64,000 bases of DNA from Microvirga flocculans ATCC BAA-817 (GTDB lineage: Bacteria; Pseudomonadota; Alphaproteobacteria; Rhizobiales; Beijerinckiaceae): contig NZ_JAEA01000007.1 in the NCBI RefSeq assembly GCF_000518665.1, positions 62,001 through 126,000 of the forward strand, in the 5' to 3' direction. Positions 1 through 8,544 of the stretch are shown here, one piece after another (the first letter of the stretch is position 1; every line of letters begins with the position of its first letter). The notes below the pieces were generated by a model that saw only the letters and a program-made list of their open reading frames with translations, searched no databases and was not told the DNA's origin. Both the position numbers and the translations under genes were made by a program.

Positions 1-10
1 TCCCGGCTTT

Positions 11-919
11 ATGATGCAGTCGATGAATCGGGTTCAGAGGCGCGCCCATTGTGAAGGGTCGTTTCCTTTTCGATTTAGGGTTGCGGCATTGAAATCTGCT
101 GAGCGCAATACGTTGGGACTTGCCCTGGGACAACTAGCCGTCAGGGCGGGAGAGATCGTGATGGGCATCTACAGAAGAAGCCCTTCGGTTGCGATCAAGC
201 GCGATGCTTCTCCGGTGACGGAGGCGGACCTGGCCGCAGAAACCATCATCATTGAAGGTCTTGGAATGCTGCTTCCTGGACTCCCTGTTGTTTCGGAAGA
301 GTGTCCCCAGAGCCAAATTGCCCCTCCGGGTGACGCCTTTGTTCTGGTGGATCCTCTCGATGGCACGCGGGAGTTTGTTTCCGGGCGCGACGAATTCACG
401 ATCAACATCGCATTGATCGTGGAAGGACGCCCTGTTGCAGGCGCTGTCTATGCTCCTTCCCTTGATGAACTCTGGTACGCGGGATCGGAAAGTTTTCGGC
501 TGTCAGTCGCGCCTGGCGTTCAGATCGCGGCAGATTCTCCCGTAGTGAGGGTTCGGGTCCGGCAGCCTTTGGCCGACAGCTTTGTCGTGCTGATCAGTCG
601 CTCTCATCGTGATCCTGCGACCGAAGACTTTCTGGATCGGCTATCACTGAAGAACCGCCGGCCTATGGGTTCATCCCTGAAATTCTGCCGGATTGCCCAG
701 GGGGACGCCGATCTTTATGTCCGCCTTGCTCCTACTCATGAATGGGACACGGCTGCGGGAGATGCAATCCTGTCGGCGGCGGGTGGGCTGGTTCTCGATC
801 CGAGCGGAGTTCCATTGCGCTACGGTAAAGCCAAGTCAGGCTTTCTTCACGAAGGGTTTGTTGCTTTGGGTGGATTCAGGCCATCCTGGGACTGGGACGA
901 TGTTCGTTTGAGCTCGTGA
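11..919 (+). CDS. cysQ: 3'(2'),5'-bisphosphate nucleotidase CysQ-like (inositol monophosphatase family)
   Basis: Inositol-monophosphatase-fold, metal-dependent phosphatase. The sequence shows the acidic metal site SEE (about residues 95-97), the family signature DPLDGTREF (114-122) and the C-terminal EWDTAAGDA motif that binds the third metal. The combination DPLDGT(R/K)EF with this C-terminal motif is typical of CysQ, which hydrolyses 3'-phosphoadenosine 5'-phosphate in sulfate assimilation. The start is uncertain: the frame is open to the left edge, the first 27 residues are unlike the family, and a TTG at 92 would give a normal 275-residue protein. The 3' end overlaps the end of the convergent gene on the other strand by 73 bp. 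Family assignment is firm; the substrate is inferred. Confidence 0.85.
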   Translation: MMQSMNRVQRRAHCEGSFPFRFRVAALKSAERNTLGLALGQLAVRAGEIVMGIYRRSPSVAIKRDASPVTEADLAAETIIIEGLGMLLPGLPVVSEECPQSQIAPPGDAFVLVDPLDGTREFVSGRDEFTINIALIVEGRPVAGAVYAPSLDELWYAGSESFRLSVAPGVQIAADSPVVRVRVRQPLADSFVVLISRSHRDPATEDFLDRLSLKNRRPMGSSLKFCRIAQGDADLYVRLAPTHEWDTAAGDAILSAAGGLVLDPSGVPLRYGKAKSGFLHEGFVALGGFRPSWDWDDVRLSS

Positions 920-2427
920 AGGTTCAGGATTTCATCCCGGATGAGGCTTGCTTCCTGCGTTGCATCGAGCCTGACCCAGTCGATCATGCCGCAGTCGCGC
1001 TCGGCTTGCCGCTCAACAACGTCCTTCGTTGCATCGGAAGGATCTCTCTTCCGGTTGGACACCCTCGACAGCAGCAAGGTGATGGGCGCTTGCAGCCAGC
1101 AGCCGTTGAAAGGGACGTTGTGCCGATCCGCGAGCTGCCGAATTCTGTCCCGTTCCTCCGGTCGATCGAACACGGCGTCGACGATCACGGTGAAGCCGCT
1201 CTCAAGGGCCTGTCCGGCCTCTTCGCGCATGATCTCGTAGACGCGTTCGGATATATCAGGTCGGTAGGCTTCTTCCGGCAGCTTTTCGTGGGATCGGACG
1301 CCGTAAAGACGCTTGCGGATACGGTCGCTGTTGAGGACGCGTGCCCCAGGAACCGGAGCGAGGCAAGGGGCAGTGAGAGAGGCAATGGTGTATTTTCCGG
1401 TTCCGCTGAGGCCTCCGATAGCGATCAAGCTTGGCGAGACAGTCTTGAGCAGAGACAAGGCCAGGGTGAGATAATCTCCCGCCTCTGACAGAAGACTGGG
1501 ATTTGCAGCGGCAGGTGAACTCTGCACCTGTGTCGCTGTGACATGGGCACGGATCGCTGCACGGATGGCCATGAAAAACGGGACAAGTTTCAGTCCGTCC
1601 GTTTCATCGGTCACGTCAAGATATCGATTTAGCAATATATTGGCCAGAGAATGACAATTCCTGTGCCATAGATCCATCAGAAGGAAAGCAAGATCGTAGA
1701 GAATGTCGATTTTGGCGAGCTTCTCGTCGAACTCGATGCAGTCGAACAAGGTCGGGATGCCATGCCACAGGCAGATGTTGCGCAGGATAAGATCGCCGTG
1801 ACAGTGCCGGACCTTGCCCGATATCCGGCGGTGCTCAAGCAGCGTCGCATGGTCCTGAAGAGCCTGACGGAACCGTTGTGAGAAAGCAGCTTCCTCACGA
1901 TCGGGAACGAGCCGCGTCGCGTGCAAGGACTCTTCGTTGATGGTGAGAACGCCGGCCATCCCCTGGACGCCTCCGTCATTCAGGCTGACGGCTGCATCCC
2001 GATGGAAGGCAGCAATGCGGTAGGCAAGATCTTCCATGAGAGCTGGCGTCAAAGTTCCCTGTTGCGCCATGCGATCAAACAAGCACTCCTGGTCGAAGCG
2101 GAACATCTCAAGTGCGGCATCGACCATGGTTCCTGTTCCGTCGAAGGCAAGCTCTCCATTGGGGGCCCGAGTTATGGTGTGAACGCCGATGTACAGGTCT
2201 GGAGCCGTGCGGCGGTTCAAGGCGAACTCTGCCATGCAGGCCTTGAGACGCATTTCTGCCGTCGAGTAATCGAGATAGGGATAGCGCACGGCTTTTTTCA
2301 TCTTGTAGACCTTGCCGTCGGTCAGGAAGATCATCGATGCGTGCGTCGTGATGATCTCGACGGATTCATTATTGCCGCGGAGCTTCTGAAGAAAGGCGAT
2401 GGTCTCGGCTTGCTCTTCAACGACCAT
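847..2427 (-). CDS. Bifunctional APH-fold / P-loop kinase protein (Rv2004c-like)
   Basis: 526-residue two-domain protein. The N-terminal two thirds resemble aminoglycoside/choline phosphotransferases: the KMKKAVRYPYLD stretch near residue 42 and the catalytic-loop motif HGD at 210-212 followed by an FDCIEFDE-type metal segment. The C-terminal third is a small-molecule-kinase-like P-loop domain, with Walker A GLSGTGKYT near residues 339-347. The residue after the Walker lysine (K345) is tyrosine 346 instead of Ser/Thr, so ATP/Mg binding there may be altered. The architecture matches proteins such as mycobacterial Rv2004c, a dormancy-regulon member; no substrate is known. It is the last gene of the leftward operon that begins at 4715 and shares its N-terminal motif with the gene at 4876. 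Confidence 0.85.
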   Translation of the reverse strand: MVVEEQAETIAFLQKLRGNNESVEIITTHASMIFLTDGKVYKMKKAVRYPYLDYSTAEMRLKACMAEFALNRRTAPDLYIGVHTITRAPNGELAFDGTGTMVDAALEMFRFDQECLFDRMAQQGTLTPALMEDLAYRIAAFHRDAAVSLNDGGVQGMAGVLTINEESLHATRLVPDREEAAFSQRFRQALQDHATLLEHRRISGKVRHCHGDLILRNICLWHGIPTLFDCIEFDEKLAKIDILYDLAFLLMDLWHRNCHSLANILLNRYLDVTDETDGLKLVPFFMAIRAAIRAHVTATQVQSSPAAANPSLLSEAGDYLTLALSLLKTVSPSLIAIGGLSGTGKYTIASLTAPCLAPVPGARVLNSDRIRKRLYGVRSHEKLPEEAYRPDISERVYEIMREEAGQALESGFTVIVDAVFDRPEERDRIRQLADRHNVPFNGCWLQAPITLLLSRVSNRKRDPSDATKDVVERQAERDCGMIDWVRLDATQEASLIRDEILNLHELKRTSSQSQDGLNPPKATNPS

Positions 2428-2471
2428 TCCTACCGCCCGGTTTCATGAGGGGTTTTCATTTCAGCCTTAGA

Positions 2472-3959
2472 TTAAGCACTTCCAATAGCCTGTGCAAAGA
2501 CATCCGACACATCGAGTATTGTGAGCTTACTCCCCAGCGATATCATGAAAGCTGGGGTCTGAGGAATGGTATTGGCCAGGATCACTGCGTCGATGGCGGG
2601 CTTGGTCAGGTTCCGCAGAGAGGCCTCCCCGCCGACCCCATGTGTTGCCGCGACGATCACGTGGGTAGCGCCGTGGTCGCGGCATTGCTGCGCGACCCGC
2701 GCCATCGTCGTGCCCGTGCTGATGAGATCGTCCAGGATCACCGTCGTGCAACCCGAAACGTCGCCAGCGAAGAGGTCGCCGGTAACGCGCCCCATGCTGC
2801 GTTGCTTATCGGCGATCCCCTTGGAAACAGGACGCTGCAGGATGTCTTCCAGGTCCTGGCGGAACAGTTCGGCGCGCTTGGCGCCTCCGATGTCGGGCGA
2901 TACGACGGCGACCGGCTCGCTGCCCGCCACCGCAGCGATATGACGGCCAAAGGCGGCATAGGGGTTCAGATGGGTCGTACTGAGGCGAAACGCATTCTCG
3001 AAAGCTGCGAGGTTATGAACCTCCATCGTGATGAGCCGATCCGTGCCGATTGCCTCGAAAAGCTGGCCGACGTAGCGTGTCGTTACCGGATCGGATGTCT
3101 TGGTCCTACGATCCTTCCGAGCATAACAAAGGTAGGGCGTGATAACTGTGACATGCCGCGCTCCGGCATCTTTGAGGGCGCCGATGAAGAAGAGCAGGCG
3201 GCAAAGCCTGTCATTGACGCTCTGGCCAAAGCCACCATGGAGACCGGAGAACACAATCACATCACGCCCACGGACATCCACCAGCGGTCTCGATTTATGC
3301 TCACCGTCTTCGAAATCGCGCTCTTCATGAGGTTGGAGCGACTGCCCGAGATGCTGCGCAATGCGCTGGCCGATTGCGGCTCCCGATTTCAGGGAGAACA
3401 GAAGCGGCTCTGTCCCGCTCGGAATTCTGTGTGCATGCCTCAGACGAGGCTCGGGCGCATGGTGATGGCGAACGGCGACACCGCCGAACAGACCATCGAT
3501 ATCCTTGCCTCGGCTGGAGAGCGGCGTAAGAACGATCTCAGCGCGGATCCTGATATCGTCCCCAAGAGTCGCGTCGAACTCGGCGAGGACCGGCTCCGCG
3601 CGCTCCTTGACCAGTCGCCCGAGCCGGCGAAGCCTGGCGGCGTTGCGCCGCTCCGGTGCTTCAATCAGAACCGCAGCGCCAGGATCGCATGGCCCCATCA
3701 GGCTGTCGAAGGCTGCTCCAGAGAAAGTCAGTTCCGGTTCATCCTGGTGAGAATCCCACTGGAGCATGAAAGCACTTGCCGCGTCCTCGCCCAGCTCCGG
3801 CACACCCATTTCCTTGGCCGTCGGGGCAATGCGACCGTTTCTTTTCTGCTGCCAGCGCTCAAACAGGCGCGAAAGAGCCTGGTCCTTCGGTTGGGGGGCG
3901 AAGTCAAGCCTCTCGAAGAGCCGGAGAAGAGCAGGCTCCGTCATCGCGAAGACCGTCAT
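2472..3959 (-). CDS. Ribose-phosphate pyrophosphokinase-like protein with N-terminal PAS-like region
   Basis: About 495 residues, against about 315 for a normal PRPP synthetase. Residues from about 195 to the end are a PRPP-synthetase (Prs) module: the DFEDGE motif, the flexible-loop segment PYLCYARKDRRTK, a conserved His in the MEVHN stretch, and the PRPP-binding motif ILDDLISTGTT near residue 415. The first 185 residues are not part of Prs; the W-x4-R-x-GR-x2-P pattern (FERWQQKRNGRIAP) resembles the PAS_5-type regions of alphaproteobacteria, so this may be a sensory fusion (inference). I chose ATG 3959 because GAGG lies six bases upstream; in-frame ATGs at 3983 and 3974 have no ribosome site. 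It follows the phosphoribosyltransferase gene closely and probably supplies or senses PRPP for that group. Confidence 0.82.
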   Translation of the reverse strand: MTVFAMTEPALLRLFERLDFAPQPKDQALSRLFERWQQKRNGRIAPTAKEMGVPELGEDAASAFMLQWDSHQDEPELTFSGAAFDSLMGPCDPGAAVLIEAPERRNAARLRRLGRLVKERAEPVLAEFDATLGDDIRIRAEIVLTPLSSRGKDIDGLFGGVAVRHHHAPEPRLRHAHRIPSGTEPLLFSLKSGAAIGQRIAQHLGQSLQPHEERDFEDGEHKSRPLVDVRGRDVIVFSGLHGGFGQSVNDRLCRLLFFIGALKDAGARHVTVITPYLCYARKDRRTKTSDPVTTRYVGQLFEAIGTDRLITMEVHNLAAFENAFRLSTTHLNPYAAFGRHIAAVAGSEPVAVVSPDIGGAKRAELFRQDLEDILQRPVSKGIADKQRSMGRVTGDLFAGDVSGCTTVILDDLISTGTTMARVAQQCRDHGATHVIVAATHGVGGEASLRNLTKPAIDAVILANTIPQTPAFMISLGSKLTILDVSDVFAQAIGSA

Positions 3960-3995
3960 GATCGACCTCGTCATTGAGTGCATGCGGGGGACGGT

Positions 3996-4715
3996 TCATA
4001 GCCCGGTGTCATTTTTCAGGGCGCTGCTTCTGGAGGGCTGAACTTTGTCATGGCCGGAGGCAGGAACAACAGGTCTCGAAGAAGACTGAAGCAGATGCGA
4101 CACTTCCGCATCCGTCAGCTGGTGAAAGTCGCTGTAGAACTCGCCGATGCCGTAGAAAGTGCGTGGCGCCAGGAGGCAGACCACATCATCGACAAGACTG
4201 CGCAGGGAAACGGTTTCGTCTGCGGGCGCCACCGGAACGGCAAGGACGATCCGGGCTGCACCCCGGCGGGTGAGCGCTTTCAGGGCTGCGCGCACCGTGG
4301 TGCCAGTGGCGATGCCGTCGTCGACCACGATCGCCGTGCGCCCTGCAATCGGAACCGGAGGGCGGCCGGACAGGTAAGTCTTGCGGCGTCTCTCTATTTC
4401 TTCGAGCTCCTTGTGAGCGAGGATATCCAGATCGCTCTTGCTCAAGCCTGACAAGGGCATGACCTCTTCATTGATCACGAGATCCGGCCGTTCTCCATCG
4501 ACGACTGCAGCAACCGCCAGTTCCGGCTGAGAGGGAAGGCCGATCTTGCGCACGAGGAGCAGGTCGAGAGGGGCCGACAGGGCCTTGGCGATTTCGAATC
4601 CGACAGGAACGCCTCCGCGAGGGAGCGCGAGCACCACTGGATCCTTGAGATGCATCGGGACAAGCTCGGCAGCCAGAAGGCGGCCGGCGCTTGTGCGATC
4701 CTGAAACTCGTACAT
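3996..4715 (-). CDS. Phosphoribosyltransferase-domain protein
   Basis: 239-residue type I phosphoribosyltransferase fold. The PRPP loop VVDDGIATGTTVRA lies around residues 129-142, with a hydrophobic strand before it, and the N-terminal ALPRGGVPVGFEIAK segment is the usual family opening. Such proteins are related to the N-terminal part of mycobacterial Rv0571c, a DosR-regulon gene; the acceptor base is not known. Start ATG 4715 is supported by GGAGG seven bases upstream; the open frame continues to 4970 but that extension runs through the promoter region. First gene of a leftward operon with the PRPP-synthetase fusion and the APH/P-loop gene; the FixK/FNR box at 4828-4841 lies upstream at the right distance. 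Confidence 0.85.
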   Translation of the reverse strand: MYEFQDRTSAGRLLAAELVPMHLKDPVVLALPRGGVPVGFEIAKALSAPLDLLLVRKIGLPSQPELAVAAVVDGERPDLVINEEVMPLSGLSKSDLDILAHKELEEIERRRKTYLSGRPPVPIAGRTAIVVDDGIATGTTVRAALKALTRRGAARIVLAVPVAPADETVSLRSLVDDVVCLLAPRTFYGIGEFYSDFHQLTDAEVSHLLQSSSRPVVPASGHDKVQPSRSSALKNDTGL

Positions 4716-4800
4716 CGACGAAAGCCTCCAGGGCCGTGGAAGCAAGCGTGGCAGCTTTTCGATGCCTCGCGAGCACTCGAGCCAGTCAGGGTGCGCCTGA

Positions 4801-4806
4801 TGATTA
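4801..4806 (-). promoter_or_regulatory. Probable -10 element of the phosphoribosyltransferase operon
   Basis: Read leftwards the hexamer is TAATCA, four of six bases as in TATAAT. A start point near 4793-4794 would put the centre of the FNR/FixK box (4834.5) at about -41.5, the classical class II activation position. This is a sequence reading only. Confidence 0.45.
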
Positions 4807-4827
4807 GTCCTTTCCGCCGTTGGGATA

Positions 4828-4841
4828 TTGACCATAATCAA
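4828..4841. promoter_or_regulatory. FixK/FNR-type binding site
   Basis: TTGACCATAATCAA, nine of ten conserved bases of the FNR consensus TTGAT-N4-ATCAA and a full match to the rhizobial FixK pattern TTG(A/C)-N6-(T/G)CAA. It sits between the divergent phosphoribosyltransferase operon (start 4715) and the APH-like gene (start 4876). It also explains why the TTG at 4828 should not be taken as a start codon. Regulation by a Crp/Fnr-family oxygen-responsive activator is inferred. Confidence 0.75.
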
Positions 4842-4875
4842 GGTCCGGTTGTCTGCAACGGCCTTTCCTGAAGCC

Positions 4876-5937
4876 ATGACAGCTGAAAGCGCCGACCATG
4901 TCGCTCCCGCGCTGGGACTTTCGGAAGCAGGCGCGGCTGAGCTCGCGGAAAAAGTCCGCTTCATGAGCAACGCTTCGTCCTATCCTCATCCGCCGGATCA
5001 GGTCACGGCCAAGGAAACCCATATGTCATGGGTCTTCCTCGCCGGGGACAAGGTGTTCAAGCTCAAGAAGCCCGTGCGTTATCCTTATCTCGACTTTACA
5101 AGCTTGGCTGCCCGTGAGCGCTATTGCCGCGAGGAGGTCCGGCTGAATGCCCGCCTCGCGCCCGGCATTTATCGGAGAGTGGTGGCAATGACCCGATCCC
5201 TGTCCGGTGCCCTGGCTCTGGGGGGGAAGGGTGAAACGGTCGATTGGCTTGTCGAGATGAATCGGCTTCCGGAAGAATGCATCCTGGAAGCCCGCCTGAA
5301 GGAAGGGAGCGTAGGCGAAGACGATGTCGAACGCCTTGCTCGAACCCTCGCGGATTTTTACCTGTCTGCCGAACACCCCGCCGTCGATCCGGATATGCCG
5401 TTCAAACATTTTCTGACGGAAATGGCAGAAAACCGCGCCGTCCTGCTGCGAACCGACCTCCTTTCCGACCGGGATGGCCTGTCCGCTCTTCTCGACCGGG
5501 TGGAAGCGGCCTTGCGAGGCGTTCAGGAACGCCTTCGGGAAAGAGCACGATCCGGGCATATCGTCGATGGCCATGGCGATCTTCGACCCGAGCATATCTG
5601 CCTCGGTGAACCCGTGGTGATTTTCGATTGTCTGGAGTTCAGCCGCGACCTGAGGCTGCTCGATCCCTTCGACGAGATGACTTTTCTTGGGATGGAGTGC
5701 GCGAGGCTCGAGGCCGCTTGGTTCGGTCCTGCCTTGATTGCGCGCGTCGCTGCGCTCATGGGGGAGCGCGTTCCCGATGACCTCATTCCGGTCTATACGG
5801 CGCTCCACGCCGTCCTGAGAGCCCGCTTGTCGCTCGCCCATCTTCTCGATCCCGTTCCTCGCGAGCCTCGGAAATGGGTTCCACTGGCCAAACAATATCT
5901 TGCCCTGGCAGAGCATGCTCTCGTTGCGAAGGAATGA
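4876..5937 (+). CDS. APH-fold phosphotransferase-like protein
   Basis: 353-residue relative of the N-terminal domain of the gene at 847-2427: it has the same KLKKPVRYPYLDF stretch and the catalytic-loop HGDLRPEHI motif at about residue 233, followed by the VIFDCLEFS metal segment. Unlike its paralogue it has no P-loop kinase domain. The family is annotated as aminoglycoside-phosphotransferase-like, but the substrate is unknown and antibiotic resistance should not be assumed. ATG 4876 is preferred to the upstream TTG 4828, which is the first base of a FixK/FNR box. Divergent from the phosphoribosyltransferase operon and convergent with nicotinate phosphoribosyltransferase. Confidence 0.8.
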   Translation: MTAESADHVAPALGLSEAGAAELAEKVRFMSNASSYPHPPDQVTAKETHMSWVFLAGDKVFKLKKPVRYPYLDFTSLAARERYCREEVRLNARLAPGIYRRVVAMTRSLSGALALGGKGETVDWLVEMNRLPEECILEARLKEGSVGEDDVERLARTLADFYLSAEHPAVDPDMPFKHFLTEMAENRAVLLRTDLLSDRDGLSALLDRVEAALRGVQERLRERARSGHIVDGHGDLRPEHICLGEPVVIFDCLEFSRDLRLLDPFDEMTFLGMECARLEAAWFGPALIARVAALMGERVPDDLIPVYTALHAVLRARLSLAHLLDPVPREPRKWVPLAKQYLALAEHALVAKE

Positions 5938-5977
5938 GATAGCTTCGTGGGTTCCAGGTGTAAGACCGATGCGAGCC

Positions 5978-7339
5978 TCAAGACCGCGCTAAGGTCTTGC
6001 GAATCTGTTGCTCATAGGCTTGAAGCTTTTCGCTGATCCTGACCGGGTAGGGCGAAGGTGGCGGCGGCAGAGAGCGAAAATTCTCTGGTAGCTGCGCCAT
6101 GGAACGGCGGGCACGATCGCGGATCCCGGTTAATGCCGGCGCAGGCCTGATCCGTCGTCCGGCGCGCATCACCAACTCGAGAAGCGGAATCCCCGCAGCG
6201 GCCTCGTCGCATCCTGCAATGATGTCCTCCTGGGCTTCGCCATCGTGAAAGTTCCGGAAGACTTGCTTTCTGCCTGGAAGGGTGCGCTTGCCCGGCGAGA
6301 GTTTCATACGCCCCTGTCCGGCATACTCGACGAGTTTATAAGCAATATCGAGCGCGGGAGCGTCGTCGGAGACGCTCATGCTGGTTCCAACTCCAAATGC
6401 GTCGATAGGAGCTCCTTGCCCAAGGAGCTGAGCAATCTTGTGCTCGTCCAGGCCGCCGCTGGCGAAGATCTGGAGCTTGTGCAGTCCTGCCTCGTCCAGG
6501 ATGGCGCGGGAGGCGACGGCCAATGCTCCGATGTCGCCGGAATCGAGACGCACGCCGCGCAGCCGGCATGCGGTGCCAAGCTCCTTCGCAAGTTCCACGA
6601 CCCGCCGCACACCATCGAGCGTGTCGTAGGTATCGACGAGCAGGATCGTTTCGGGAAAGGTCGTGACAAAGGCGCGGAAGGCTGCGATCTCGTTCGGGAA
6701 AGCCTGGATGAAGCTGTGGGCCATCGTTCCTGCGACGGGAATATTCCACTTCAGTCCCGCAGCAAGGTTCGAGGTGGACGCCACGCCTGCAATGTAGAAA
6801 GCTCTTGCTCCTTTGATCGCCGCATCGAAGCCTTGCGCGCGGCGGCTTCCGAAGTCCACCACGGCGCGTCCCTGCGCAGCGTGGACGATCCGTGCGGCCT
6901 TGGAGGCCAGAATCGTTTGCAATCCGATCTGGTTGAGAACGAGCGTCTCCAAGATTTGCGCCTGGCCGATGGGTGCGACGATCTCGACGATGGGCTCATG
7001 GGGAAAGACAGGTGTTCCTTCGGGGATTGCATAGACATCGCCGGTGAAACGGAAGTCTTTCAGCTGTTCGATGAAGCTCTGTGGGAAAAAGGCCTGCGAG
7101 GACAGATACTCCAGATCCCTTTCCTGAAAGTGGAAGCTTTCGAATTCCTCGAGAAGCGGTTCCAGGCCGCAGGTCAAAAGGTAGTTTTGCCCCGGCGGCA
7201 CCTTTCGGAAGAAGAGGTCGAATACGGCGATCTGGTCCATGCCATGTTCGGCATAAGCCCGGAGCATCGTCAGCTCATAGAGATCCGCGAAGAGAGCGGT
7301 ACTGCTATCCGGTTTCTCAAGTGGAGAACTGGCGGACAT
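5978..7339 (-). CDS. pncB: Nicotinate phosphoribosyltransferase
   Basis: 453 residues. Converts nicotinate and PRPP to nicotinate mononucleotide in NAD salvage. The N-terminus has the family opening ALFADLYELTMLRAY, with FRKVPPGQNYLL and the active-site region DFGSRRAQGFDAAIKGA, then the VRLDSGD and IFASGGLDE segments. It is of the type seen in actinobacterial PncB1/PncB2 rather than the E. coli enzyme. Seven bases separate it from the upstream MlaE-like gene, so it is the last gene of a leftward operon USP - MlaE - pncB headed by a FixK/FNR box. A use of PRPP ties it to the PRPP-synthetase fusion nearby. Confident on the enzyme. Confidence 0.93.
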   Translation of the reverse strand: MSASSPLEKPDSSTALFADLYELTMLRAYAEHGMDQIAVFDLFFRKVPPGQNYLLTCGLEPLLEEFESFHFQERDLEYLSSQAFFPQSFIEQLKDFRFTGDVYAIPEGTPVFPHEPIVEIVAPIGQAQILETLVLNQIGLQTILASKAARIVHAAQGRAVVDFGSRRAQGFDAAIKGARAFYIAGVASTSNLAAGLKWNIPVAGTMAHSFIQAFPNEIAAFRAFVTTFPETILLVDTYDTLDGVRRVVELAKELGTACRLRGVRLDSGDIGALAVASRAILDEAGLHKLQIFASGGLDEHKIAQLLGQGAPIDAFGVGTSMSVSDDAPALDIAYKLVEYAGQGRMKLSPGKRTLPGRKQVFRNFHDGEAQEDIIAGCDEAAAGIPLLELVMRAGRRIRPAPALTGIRDRARRSMAQLPENFRSLPPPPSPYPVRISEKLQAYEQQIRKTLARS

Positions 7340-7346
7340 CGGAGCG

Positions 7347-8519
7347 TCAGTACTTGATGGCGGCGAAGAACATTGCGAACAGGCCGTCGACCACGATCAC
7401 CATGAAAATCGCCTTCACGACGGACGACGTGACGTGACGTCCGAGAGATTCTGCGGACCCTTCGACGGCGAAGCCTTCGATGGAGGCGATCAGTCCGATG
7501 ATCAGCGCCATGAACGGCGCTTTGATGAGACCGACGAGGAATGTATTGAGACCGATGGCGTCTTTCAGACGCGCCATGAAGATATGGGGGTCGATTCCTT
7601 CATAGATCCAGGCCACGAGACCGCCGCCGAGAAGTGCGGCCAGATCCGACAGGAAAGTCAGCATCGGCAGGCCGATGATCAGAGCCAGAAGACGCGGAAT
7701 GATCAGGACTTCCATAGGGTCGAGGCCCATGACCCTGATTGCGTCGATTTCTTCGCGCATCTTCATGGAGCCAAGCTCGGCCGTGAAGGCAGAGCCCGAG
7801 CGACCAGCGATCATGATCGAGGCGAGGAGAACGCCCAGTTCCCGGAGGACGAGGATGCCGACGAGATCGACGACGAAGGAGGTTGCCCCGAACTGTCGCA
7901 GTTGGAAGATGCCCTGCTGGGCAATGATGCCCCCGACCAGAAGCGAGATCAAGGCAATGATCGGCACGCCCCTGAGAGCGATGAGATCGAGCTGATTGAT
8001 GAGCGATGTCGCTCGAAACTGGCTCGGTCTGATGAGAACGCGTCCTAGCGAAGTCATGAACTCGCCCAGGAAGGCGAGGCCGTTCATTGTCTCCCTGCCG
8101 ATATCGATGACCCTTTGGCCCAGACCGGCCAGGATGTCGAAGACCATATGACGCTCCGCTTCCTGCTTCGGCGGAACCTCGTAATGGTCCACTTCGTCAA
8201 GCAGAATCCGGTGCTCGTCATGGGCGCTTTTGAAGGTCACGGCATAACCCTTGGTCTTGAGTTCATGCCGGGTGCGATCCAAAAGCCAGGCACCTGCCGT
8301 GTCGAGGCGTTCGATAGGGGAGAGGTCGAACGTCAGAATCTTGTCCCGAGCCTCCTGGATGAATTCCGTCACGGCGTCTTCCATTGCCGTGGCCTGCTGC
8401 GCGACCCACGAACCGGAGAGAACGATTTCTCTGCCATCCGGACCAAATCGCCAACGAGGCAGGCTAGGCGAGGGGCTCACCAGCGTATCCGGCGGAGGAG
8501 TGGGGCCCTTGAGGGTCAT
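7347..8519 (-). CDS. MlaE-family ABC permease with N-terminal STAS domain
   Basis: 390 residues. Residues about 25-115 form a STAS-like domain (GREIVLSGSW through RLDTAGAWLL), and the rest is an MlaE/YrbE permease of about five to six membrane spans, with the hallmark LRELGVLLASIMIAGRSGSAF and GSMKMREEIDAIRVMGLDP segments. MlaE proteins form the membrane part of lipid-transport ABC systems with MlaF ATPase and MlaD substrate-binding partners. Here no ATPase or MCE gene is adjacent: the neighbours are a universal stress protein and nicotinate phosphoribosyltransferase, so partners must be encoded elsewhere. The fused N-terminal STAS domain takes the place of a separate MlaB. Confidence 0.88.
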   Translation of the reverse strand: MTLKGPTPPPDTLVSPSPSLPRWRFGPDGREIVLSGSWVAQQATAMEDAVTEFIQEARDKILTFDLSPIERLDTAGAWLLDRTRHELKTKGYAVTFKSAHDEHRILLDEVDHYEVPPKQEAERHMVFDILAGLGQRVIDIGRETMNGLAFLGEFMTSLGRVLIRPSQFRATSLINQLDLIALRGVPIIALISLLVGGIIAQQGIFQLRQFGATSFVVDLVGILVLRELGVLLASIMIAGRSGSAFTAELGSMKMREEIDAIRVMGLDPMEVLIIPRLLALIIGLPMLTFLSDLAALLGGGLVAWIYEGIDPHIFMARLKDAIGLNTFLVGLIKAPFMALIIGLIASIEGFAVEGSAESLGRHVTSSVVKAIFMVIVVDGLFAMFFAAIKY

Positions 8520-8544
8520 GGCAACTCACTCTCCCGCCTTTGGC

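Noticed and set aside
4828..4875. TTG 4828 as start of the APH-like gene
   Set aside because: It is the first base of a FixK/FNR box; ATG 4876 gives a family-like N-terminus.
5981..6000. Inverted repeat AAGACC...GGTCTT at the end of pncB as a terminator
   Set aside because: No T-run and it lies in coding sequence.
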